The notes beneath the pieces are model-generated. The model did not search any database. It had not been told where the DNA came from and worked only from the letters and a program-made list of their open reading frames with translations. From Thermosporothrix hazakensis (GTDB taxonomy: Bacteria; Chloroflexota; Ktedonobacteria; Ktedonobacterales; Ktedonobacteraceae), in NCBI RefSeq assembly GCF_003253565.1, contig NZ_QKUF01000038.1, forward strand, positions 1 through 50,403: 50,403 bases of DNA. Reading direction: 5' to 3'. Shown one piece after another: positions 1 through 5,859 of this stretch. The stretch's first letter is position 1, and every line of letters begins with the position of its first letter. The position numbers and the translations under genes were made by a program.

Positions 1-472
1 GCAGACAGGTCGCAGCCTGGCGTCTCCTCTGTGAAGGCGAAGTAAGCAGCGGCGGCGCTCAGGTGCGGACTGTACCTTATTTCATCTTCTGTTTTTCCCA
101 CTCTCATGCGCCCACATCTCTCCTTTCCCAACGAGTGTCCTTGATCGGACCACTTGATTGGTGCTTGCTGACCCTGTATGTGCTCGATCAGCAGGCACGA
201 GTCAAGCGGCCTTGTAGCGCGTTGTTCGTAGATGATGAGCACTCGTAAGTACGACTTGTTGTATCAATGTAAAGGTCTAAAAGGAGCGTGGTTCGCGCGG
301 AGGATTGTTCCTTGTCGTGCGACGCTTGTCGGTCATTGTTCCACCGTAGTGCGGCGTTGTAGCGCAGCTCGTAGAAAAGAACCCCATCATGCGCAAACAT
401 GACGGGGCACGCTTAATAGCGGCATTCGCACCCTTACAAAAGACGAATGCCTGATAGGAGTATACCACGAGT
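1..472. other. Leader region with no convincing gene
   Basis: A frame open from the window edge stops at 43-45 and could be the last 14 codons of a gene lying to the left. A second open frame runs from position 3 to 248, but its composition is odd and it has no ribosome binding site of its own. From about 250 to 472 I see only two hairpins (382-407 and 421-451) ahead of the first small gene. Confidence 0.4.
382..451 (+). promoter_or_regulatory. Two hairpins in the leader of the first small gene
   Basis: CCCC-a-TCATG (382-391) pairs with CATGA-c-GGGG (398-407) around a 6-nt loop. GGCATTCG (421-428) pairs perfectly with CGAATGCC (444-451). The second hairpin ends five bases before the GGAG Shine-Dalgarno at 457-460, so it could affect translation of the gene at 473. 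Neither has a U tract, so they are not typical intrinsic terminators. Confidence 0.4.
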
Positions 473-619
473 ATGGACGCTGAACAATTCATCGAGTACC
501 TTGAAACGCTTTCTGATGATGAGGTGCGCGACAATTTCCCTGATCTCTTGCAGACGGCGCTGGCGATTGAGGCCAGTGAGCAGCAGCAACCGGCTGAGGA
601 GCAGAACAATGATTGTTAA
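473..619 (+). CDS. Small acidic protein, 48 aa, unknown
   Basis: Short acidic protein starting MDAEQFIEYLETLSDDEV and ending in a Gln/Glu-rich tail (QQQPAEEQNNDC). It has no cysteine pair or membrane segment and I do not recognise it. The start is the ATG 12 bases after GGAG (457-460). The stop lies 11 bases inside the next gene, which suggests translational coupling in a polycistron. It could be a small regulatory or anti-host protein, as is common at element ends, but nothing in the sequence shows this. Confidence 0.55.
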   Translation: MDAEQFIEYLETLSDDEVRDNFPDLLQTALAIEASEQQQPAEEQNNDC

Positions 620-809
620 TCCTCTCTCCTCGACCGTCATTCCCCCTGTTGCCGCGCCTGATCTGCGTTGTGCCTGGTGTTGGTACGTTGCTCATCCAGG
701 CAAAGCCTATCCCGCGGCGCAATCATCCTCGGCCTGCCGCGCGCATGCGCAATGGCTCCGGCAGCAGCGCACCAAGCAGCGCAAAGGAGGGGCTCATCAT
801 GTGTGCTAA
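609..809 (+). CDS. Small Cys-rich zinc-ribbon-like protein, 66 aa
   Basis: Contains C-A-W-C near residue 20 followed by a histidine (VAHPGKAYP) and then a Cys/His pair (SSACRAHAQW). The CxxC...H...CxxH arrangement fits a small zinc-binding fold. GGAGGAG-like bases at 596-602 precede the ATG. It overlaps the genes on both sides (609-619 and 799-809), so it sits in a coupled operon. Proteins of this sort are often DNA- or protein-binding adaptors in mobile elements; the actual role here is unknown. Confidence 0.65.
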   Translation: MIVNPLSSTVIPPVAAPDLRCAWCWYVAHPGKAYPAAQSSSACRAHAQWLRQQRTKQRKGGAHHVC

Positions 810-1068
810 ACTACCCCGTCGCCGGTTTACACAGCAGGAACTTCTCGCGCTGACGATGCTACGCGCTCAACAGGACGCCAGGCGAATCGGGCAGGAAAAC
901 CGGCAACGGCTGGAGGAGCTGGGTATCACTCCGACTCCGGAGCTGCTGCACCAAATGACGCTTAAGCGTCTGCCTCATTGCATCTTTGCTTTTCTCATTG
1001 ACATACTTCCGCTGCTTGTGGAGGGGGCTCCTGGTGAGAGCGATCAGGCCTCTGGCGCAAGCGAGTGA
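799..1068 (+). CDS. Hypothetical protein, 89 aa
   Basis: The N-terminal half is basic and probably helical (RRRFTQQELLALTMLRAQQDARR), followed by a helical Leu-rich stretch near residues 45-70. The start is the ATG eight bases after AAGGAGG (784-790), the best Shine-Dalgarno in this part. It overlaps both neighbours. I recognise no family. The helical basic character would suit a small nucleic-acid- or protein-binding protein, but that is inference only. Confidence 0.6.
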   Translation: MCAKLPRRRFTQQELLALTMLRAQQDARRIGQENRQRLEELGITPTPELLHQMTLKRLPHCIFAFLIDILPLLVEGAPGESDQASGASE

Positions 1069-1459
1069 CATCTATGACGTGTTAGTGGGGCTCAAGGTTG
1101 GCGATGTTGTACCGCCTCAGGTCTACATTTGCGACTATGAGGATGGTCGCATTCCCGCGTGGCAGGTGCTTCACATTGTCGAGCATGAGGGGTGCAGACG
1201 GCTCACGCTGATCGACCCAGAGAGCGCCCATATCACTCTCTGGGAGCGCTCGTATGTCGCTCTGGATGTCGTTGCCTTCCCGACAAAGGTGCTGGCAACC
1301 TCCCTCTACATCTCCACAGGCGAACCAGAGCCCCGCTATACCAACATGCTCGGCGATATTCGGCAACGTGGTCGTCAGATCAACGATCTTTGGGAGTTTT
1401 CTGATGCACAAGAAGATATGCTTCCAGGTCACCTCGACGGGCAACCTGAAACTGATTGA
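1034..1459 (+). CDS. Hypothetical protein, 141 aa
   Basis: I chose the GTG at 1034 because GAGGGGG (1021-1027) sits seven bases upstream; an in-frame ATG at 986 lacks a comparable site and would overlap the previous gene more. The protein looks soluble, with beta-rich text around residues 20-70 (VGDVVPPQVYICDYEDG, RRLTLIDPESAHITLW) and an acidic C-terminus. No known motif. It overlaps the gene before it and the one after (from 1404), continuing the coupled cluster. Confidence 0.55.
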   Translation: MRAIRPLAQASDIYDVLVGLKVGDVVPPQVYICDYEDGRIPAWQVLHIVEHEGCRRLTLIDPESAHITLWERSYVALDVVAFPTKVLATSLYISTGEPEPRYTNMLGDIRQRGRQINDLWEFSDAQEDMLPGHLDGQPETD

Positions 1460-1607
1460 ACAGGATTATATCCCTCATCCTGTAACCATTACCAAGCACT
1501 TTACTCCACTCCAGGCCTGGGAACTGCTGCAACTGCTCTATCAGCATCGCGAACAGATCGCGCAGGCAGTGTTCCTTCAGCGACAGCAGAAAGCGAGTCA
1601 CGAATGA
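1404..1607 (+). CDS. Hypothetical protein with duplicated C-terminal module, 67 aa
   Basis: The start is the ATG seven bases after GGGAG (1392-1396). The last 30 residues (WELLQLLYQHREQIAQAVF then LQRQQKASHE) are nearly the same as the end of the protein encoded at 2092-2436. The DNA of the two tails is 78 of 90 bases identical including the stop, by my count. The module looks amphipathic and helical and may be a shared binding tail. The stop overlaps the next start in an ATGA arrangement. Confidence 0.6.
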   Translation: MHKKICFQVTSTGNLKLIEQDYIPHPVTITKHFTPLQAWELLQLLYQHREQIAQAVFLQRQQKASHE

Positions 1608-2077
1608 CAACACCAACCCACACGCTAACACCATCGGAGAAAAAGAAACGGAGACTATCCATGCCCATTGGTGATTGTCTTCACCTCCAAACGGAGTATC
1701 ACCCCCGCAACCTATGGATCGGAGCCACCTACAAACGGGTGAGGAATGAACTGCATTTCTGGATCGGGTTTTTTCCCTGCTTCTCCATCCACATTGTCTA
1801 TAGTCGGAAGCTGTATCGGTGCCCTGAGTGCGGCGCCCTCTCCTTTTTTGCGGATGATATGCGTTACAGCATTCCAAATGTCTACAATCCCTTCTGGCGG
1901 GAAATCGAGGCAGAGCTTCTTGATTTTATGCAACATGAGGGCAACATTCCCCTCATCCAAAAACGCATCTGTCCTCACGGGCATTCCCTCTACATCTGTG
2001 AGGATGGTCAGGTTGTGTCCTCTCAGGAGTATGAGATGTATGCCGCCGCCTGGGAAGAGCATTCCTTTCCGTTCTAA
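1604..2077 (+). CDS. Hypothetical zinc-binding protein, 157 aa
   Basis: Contains two cysteine clusters, C-P-E-C-G (about residue 75) and C-P-H-G-H (about residue 126), consistent with one zinc site. Residues 28-50 (LHLQTEYHPRNLWIGATYKR) recur, diverged, in the truncated reading frame at 4064-4159. It begins ATGA on the stop of the preceding gene, so translation is probably coupled. The core WIGFFPCFSIHIVYSRKLYR may be a beta sheet ahead of the zinc site. I cannot name the family. Confidence 0.6.
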   Translation: MTTPTHTLTPSEKKKRRLSMPIGDCLHLQTEYHPRNLWIGATYKRVRNELHFWIGFFPCFSIHIVYSRKLYRCPECGALSFFADDMRYSIPNVYNPFWREIEAELLDFMQHEGNIPLIQKRICPHGHSLYICEDGQVVSSQEYEMYAAAWEEHSFPF

Positions 2078-2091
2078 AAGGAGATTCCCTG

Positions 2092-2436
2092 ATGAGCATT
2101 GAGCAGAAGATTGAACAAACCATTTGTTTTCTTCAGCAACTACATGGAAAGCCATATAGGGAGCGCGTCGCATGCAGTATGGGGGCCATTGCGGGGTTGT
2201 TCACCCTCTTGGGATGTGATTCTGCTCTCCCAGATGCGCAACAGCGAGCATTCCGGCAATTGAATCAAGCCTGGCATGCGGCGCTGTTTGTGCCAGAGAG
2301 CGAAGCACAGGTGGCCGACAAAGAAGAAGAGGAGATGTCCCCAGTCTGGGAACTGCTCCGCCTGCTCTATCAGCATCATGAACAGATCGCACGGACAGCG
2401 TTTCTTCAGCACCAGCAGAAAGCGAGTCACGAATGA
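2092..2436 (+). CDS. Hypothetical protein with duplicated C-terminal module, 114 aa
   Basis: The N-terminal part is helical (QKIEQTICFLQQLHG), then an acidic linker (ADKEEEEMS), then the 30-residue tail shared with the protein at 1404-1607. AAGGAG lies seven to eight bases before the ATG. Its stop overlaps the ATG of the next gene (ATGA), exactly as after the first copy of the tail, so the duplicated unit includes the coupling junction. Function unknown. Confidence 0.6.
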   Translation: MSIEQKIEQTICFLQQLHGKPYRERVACSMGAIAGLFTLLGCDSALPDAQQRAFRQLNQAWHAALFVPESEAQVADKEEEEMSPVWELLRLLYQHHEQIARTAFLQHQQKASHE

Positions 2437-2927
2437 TCACCTTTTTCCCTCCTCAGCGCACCAGTATCCATATCCTGAGCTGGTGCGAACAATGCGCCAT
2501 ATACGCAGACGAGACCCATGCCTGGCTCAGACATGATGGCCAGGTTCCCTTTGTTAAGACGACGATCTGGGTTCCAGATCCAGAAGGGTGGGAAGTGCTC
2601 CACGGACGCGAATACTACGGTTCAGGTCTGGGCTACTGGCGCGCTGAGCAACCGTGGAAGCCCTGGCGCAACGGCTTCGTCTATCGGGAAGCACCACACT
2701 ATATCATCACCCACCTGGCCAGCGGTTCTCGCATGCCCTTCACCTGTTATACCGAGAAGCATGCACGGGCCATGATCGCGGAAATGGCGAAGCTTGTCGA
2801 CTGGAACCGGTCACTGATTGATCTCACCTCTGATCCAGCGTGGAAGCAGATCATCACCCAGTGTGCTGCCATCTATCGCCAAGTTGTTGAAAAAGAAGAA
2901 GGAGCTCCCCATGCGTGTGCGCGTTAG
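2433..2927 (+). CDS. Hypothetical protein, 164 aa
   Basis: Soluble, aromatic-rich protein with one CxxC pair (SWCEQCAIY, about residues 17-22) and many Trp/Tyr residues between 50 and 90 (GYWRAEQPWKPWRNGF). The C-terminal third is helical. It starts on the ATGA overlap with the previous gene and ends 17 bases inside the clamp-like gene, so it is in the same transcript. No family recognised. Confidence 0.6.
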   Translation: MITFFPPQRTSIHILSWCEQCAIYADETHAWLRHDGQVPFVKTTIWVPDPEGWEVLHGREYYGSGLGYWRAEQPWKPWRNGFVYREAPHYIITHLASGSRMPFTCYTEKHARAMIAEMAKLVDWNRSLIDLTSDPAWKQIITQCAAIYRQVVEKEEGAPHACAR

Positions 2928-4050
2928 TGCTGCAGCTATGCAGCAGGTATGCCGGCAACTCACTGCCTGCCATGCCTCAACGATCCGCCTGGACGCCAGA
3001 GAACAGCTTCTGCTGACCGCGGACCTCTCCTCGACGATGATCACGGTCATGCTTCCTGCGGCAGTTGAAGAGATCGGAACCCATACCCTTTCACTCCGCG
3101 CGCTGCGCCAACTGCTCCAGCAGGGATCCGGCCCTGAGCTGACCCTTTCCCTTGCACCGCGCGATGAGGTGACCTTCCTCCCTGTTGCGCCACTGCACAG
3201 CTCAGAACCTGAGCTCCTCTCACTGCCGGTCTCCTCGCTGCATGTACTCATGCGGAGCGTCGTTCCCTTCGTGTGCCGTGATTTTTGCCTGTATCGGCTC
3301 TGTCATGTCGTCTTGCAAGCAGCGACAGAAAACAGCCTCTGGGCTGTGGGCTCTGATGGCTTTTGCGCGGTGCGTCGACGCGTTCAGGGGACACTGTCTC
3401 AACAAGACCCAACAAAGCATCTGCTGCTCCAGGTGCCCTTCGTTCGTGCGCTCAGCCGCTTTTCATCCTGCATCATGCCCGATGCAGTCTGTCTGTATGA
3501 GCGTGAAACGTGTGCCGTGGTAGATCTTCCTCTCTCCTATGGAAGACTCCTGCTTCGAGCCCATTTTTCCTGGGAGCAGTATCCTGACATCGAGGCGCGG
3601 ATACCAACCGGTCCGTTCGGTCTTGTCGACCGCAAAGCCTTGCTGTATGCAGTGCAAGCCCTTCAGGCGCTTCATGATAGCCCTCTGCTTCTTGAGGTTG
3701 AGGGCTCGACCCAGAACCTCCGTCTCTACCTGATGACAGACACGAGCCCTGCTGCGGAAATGCGGTTGCCTGTTGAGGGAGCCTCGATACCTGCCGATTG
3801 GGATGAGGGGGCGCTGCTCAACCCTTGGTACCTTGTCAGAATGCTGCGGGCCTTCCCTGACACACAGCTTTCCCTCCACTTGAGCCATCCAGAGAAGCCC
3901 TTTGCTTTGCGAGATGAGACAGGCGATTGCACCTGCTTGCTGATGCCGATGGGACTTATGTCAGGGCACCTGGACACGATCAGGCGAACTATCAGGCTTG
4001 AGCGGGAGAAGCTCGCGGCTTTAGCTCCGTCTGTTGGCATACTGAATTGA
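2911..4050 (+). CDS. Divergent DNA polymerase III beta sliding-clamp-like protein, 379 aa
   Basis: Length and layout match DnaN, the ring-shaped processivity factor of three repeated domains per subunit. Recognisable clamp signatures are VGSDGFCAV (residues 137-143 onward; the usual form is ATDGYRLA), QYPDIEARIP (usual form YPDYRRVLP), NPWYLVRMLRAF (usual form NPxYLLDAL) and LLMPMGL at 343-349 (usual form VMPMRL). A 30-residue basic helical tail follows, where normal clamps end. I chose the ATG at 2911, six bases after GGAG, because it gives the expected clamp length; an upstream in-frame start at 2818 overlaps the previous gene heavily. A clamp on an element that also carries DnaB suggests partly self-supplied replication. 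Assignment by pattern, not search. Confidence 0.72.
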   Translation: MRVRVSAAAMQQVCRQLTACHASTIRLDAREQLLLTADLSSTMITVMLPAAVEEIGTHTLSLRALRQLLQQGSGPELTLSLAPRDEVTFLPVAPLHSSEPELLSLPVSSLHVLMRSVVPFVCRDFCLYRLCHVVLQAATENSLWAVGSDGFCAVRRRVQGTLSQQDPTKHLLLQVPFVRALSRFSSCIMPDAVCLYERETCAVVDLPLSYGRLLLRAHFSWEQYPDIEARIPTGPFGLVDRKALLYAVQALQALHDSPLLLEVEGSTQNLRLYLMTDTSPAAEMRLPVEGASIPADWDEGALLNPWYLVRMLRAFPDTQLSLHLSHPEKPFALRDETGDCTCLLMPMGLMSGHLDTIRRTIRLEREKLAALAPSVGILN

Positions 4051-4063
4051 AGGGAGAACAACC

Positions 4064-4159
4064 ATGTACCGTGGCTCTGCCATGCACCTCGAATATCGTC
4101 CTCGTCATCTGTGGATCGGGGCTCCCTATGAGTGGCGCGTTCCCGGAGAACTCCATTGA
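4064..4159 (+). pseudogene. Truncated paralogue of the 1604-2077 gene
   Basis: After GGGAG (4052-4056) an ATG opens 31 codons whose text (MHLEYRPRHLWIGAPYEW...PGELH) parallels residues 28-55 of the protein at 1604-2077 (HLQTEYHPRNLWIGATYKR...NELHFW). It ends in TGA just where the paralogue has Trp, so a TGG-to-TGA nonsense change is the simplest explanation. The following 180 bases show no resumed similarity in any frame. A genuine 31-aa gene is the alternative. Confidence 0.5.
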
Positions 4160-4292
4160 GGGAAGTGCTCGGACCTCCCTGCACATGTGCAGGAGCACTT
4201 TCACCAGCTCCACGAGGCCTAGCTGACCCTGGTCCCTGAGAAAAACCAGGAACCACATCCTGAGTACCCCTTTCAAGACGTGATTGTGTTCC

Positions 4293-4319
4293 GGAGACTC
4301 GGTCGCGTGCCGAGTCTCC
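4293..4319 (+). promoter_or_regulatory. 10-bp perfect hairpin before the 4342 gene
   Basis: GGAGACTCGG (4293-4302) pairs with CCGAGTCTCC (4310-4319) around a 7-nt loop. A C-run, not a U-run, follows, so it is not a standard terminator. The AAGGAG of the next gene lies about ten bases downstream. It may mark an RNA processing or stabilising site inside the long polycistron. Confidence 0.45.
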
Positions 4320-4341
4320 CCCCCACAAGGAGAAAATCCCT

Positions 4342-4911
4342 ATGCCGACACTTGATCGTGACACGGTGCATCGCTATGCCGGGCTCTACTGCACCTTTAC
4401 CTGGCAAGACCGCGGAGGGGACTCCGCATATGTGACTGCTACGACGATTGTAGGGACGCTCCCCGAGAAGGTGAATGGCGCTCCGGTCTACGCCGTGCAG
4501 GTAGACGGCATTGCACACAGTTGCTTCGGCTATGCCTACCCGATGAAAGAGACTGTAAAGGTCTACCTGCAAGAGAATGGCGAACCCGAAACGGATGATG
4601 CAACACAGGAAGAGGTGGCCCTTGCTATCCAGCACGAGCGCGAGAAAGCCTGTCAGGAATATACCTCTCTCATGCTCCTGGTGCAGGCCGGTGCGTACGT
4701 GGAAGACCCGGAAGACGGTACCTACTGGTATGAAGAATGCAACCTGAGTGCAGCCATTCAGTGTCTGGATCAATGGGCGCTGGCGCAAGGTCTCCACTTC
4801 GCGCCAACACCCGACGGCAACGGCTATCAGCTTGAACCTGCAACACAGGAAGAGCTTGACGCCTATGCGCAGGCGGTAGCCGAAGAGGATGAGGAAGACG
4901 AGGAGGCGTAA
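4342..4911 (+). CDS. Hypothetical acidic protein, 189 aa
   Basis: Begins MPTLDRDTVHRYAGLYC with an SD (AAGGAG) close upstream. The N-terminal half looks beta-rich (YVTATTIVGTLPEKVNGAPVY...VYAVQVDGIAHS), the C-terminal half helical, and the tail is strongly acidic (AEEDEEDEEA). It has an internal near-repeat, DDATQEEVALAI and EPATQEELDAYA. There is no membrane segment. An acidic tail can mimic DNA or guard a basic partner, but no function can be assigned. Six bases separate it from the next gene. Confidence 0.6.
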   Translation: MPTLDRDTVHRYAGLYCTFTWQDRGGDSAYVTATTIVGTLPEKVNGAPVYAVQVDGIAHSCFGYAYPMKETVKVYLQENGEPETDDATQEEVALAIQHEREKACQEYTSLMLLVQAGAYVEDPEDGTYWYEECNLSAAIQCLDQWALAQGLHFAPTPDGNGYQLEPATQEELDAYAQAVAEEDEEDEEA

Positions 4912-4916
4912 GCCGC

Positions 4917-5231
4917 ATGGAGATCATCCCTTACAGTAACCCTTCGGCTGAAGAGGCCCTTCCTCTTCAGCTACCGCCTGCACGAGAGGGCGCCATTTTG
5001 GGCGTGTACATTCTGCTTCGCACCAGCGACTACCAGTTCATCCTTCACAAGATAATTGGCTGGTTTGCCGAACGCGAAGAGGTGGTCCTGATCGATCACG
5101 GGACCACAGACAAGCTCGGTCTTGGTTACATCATCCTGGAATGGCTGGAGGGCGAGATTGATTCGCTCTTCCTCGCCATCCTCCGCGATGAAGAACTTGT
5201 CGCGGACTATAACACCTATCTGCGCGATTAG
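4917..5231 (+). CDS. Hypothetical protein, 104 aa
   Basis: Small soluble alpha/beta protein with hydrophobic strands (GVYILLRTSDYQFILHKIIGW, split at about residue 40, and EVVLIDHGTTDKLGLGYIIL) and an acidic C-terminus. It starts six bases after the previous stop, so it is probably translated from the same transcript; the preceding GAGGAGG lies inside the upstream gene's 3' end. No family recognised. Confidence 0.55.
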   Translation: MEIIPYSNPSAEEALPLQLPPAREGAILGVYILLRTSDYQFILHKIIGWFAEREEVVLIDHGTTDKLGLGYIILEWLEGEIDSLFLAILRDEELVADYNTYLRD

Positions 5232-5246
5232 AAAGGAGTCTCTGTC

Positions 5247-5774
5247 ATGTCTTCAAACCGCATGCGTCAGGCGATCCTGGGCGGGAGTTTCCAGCCGTCC
5301 TCTCTTGCAAGTACAGCCACGTGGCCGCCCATTGTATACATATTGCTTGGCACGGTTCTTCTGGGCATCTGGGCCCTGGGCACATCCGTCCAGGTTCTCA
5401 CGTCCGAGGCCTGGCTGCTTGGGCAAGAGATGAGTCAGATCAACTTCAATGCTTTTGGACAACTCTGGATGGCCGTGCGCGGCGAACTGGCCGGCGAGAT
5501 GTATGTCCCCTTCCTTTTTGGATGGGGGGTCCAGCTCGCGCTGATCGTGGCGAGCATTGGCGTCGAATTACCACCGCATCCAAAATGGCGCTATTACCTC
5601 TCCTGGGGGACGGTCATCACGCTCATCGTGGTGAACGCCTGCGGTGATTACTTTGCTTCCAGCAGGTACGGGTTTTGGGGGCAATGTGGCTTTACTGCCG
5701 TTGTGTTTTTTGTGACCTTCTGTGTCCTGATGTTCGCCATTGTCTGCTTTAAGCAGGCGTTCAGCCGTATGTAA
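5247..5774 (+). CDS. Four-helix membrane protein, 175 aa
   Basis: Predicted inner-membrane protein with hydrophobic segments at roughly residues 27-47, 88-107, 118-135 and 146-170. AAAGGAG precedes the ATG at good spacing. It lies immediately upstream of the HerA-like ATPase gene, and small polytopic proteins next to DNA-translocating ATPases are often part of the export channel (for example the Spd proteins next to TraB in Streptomyces plasmids). That role is inference from position only; I see no family motif. Confidence 0.6.
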   Translation: MSSNRMRQAILGGSFQPSSLASTATWPPIVYILLGTVLLGIWALGTSVQVLTSEAWLLGQEMSQINFNAFGQLWMAVRGELAGEMYVPFLFGWGVQLALIVASIGVELPPHPKWRYYLSWGTVITLIVVNACGDYFASSRYGFWGQCGFTAVVFFVTFCVLMFAIVCFKQAFSRM

Positions 5775-5859
5775 TCGTCGGTCCGTTTTTGCCCGCCTCT
5801 GTTGAGGGGTGGGCAAGCGCGGGACGAGGATTTGCTAGCCATACACAAGGAGACCCGAT

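Noticed and set aside
63..248. Open frame in the first 250 bases
   Set aside because: No ribosome site, and its composition is unlike the neighbouring genes; it is open from the window edge by chance or as a remnant.
5789..5817. Terminator before the HerA-like gene (TTGCCCGCC / GGTGGGCAA)
   Set aside because: No U tract follows on the plus strand and the gene order suggests continued transcription.
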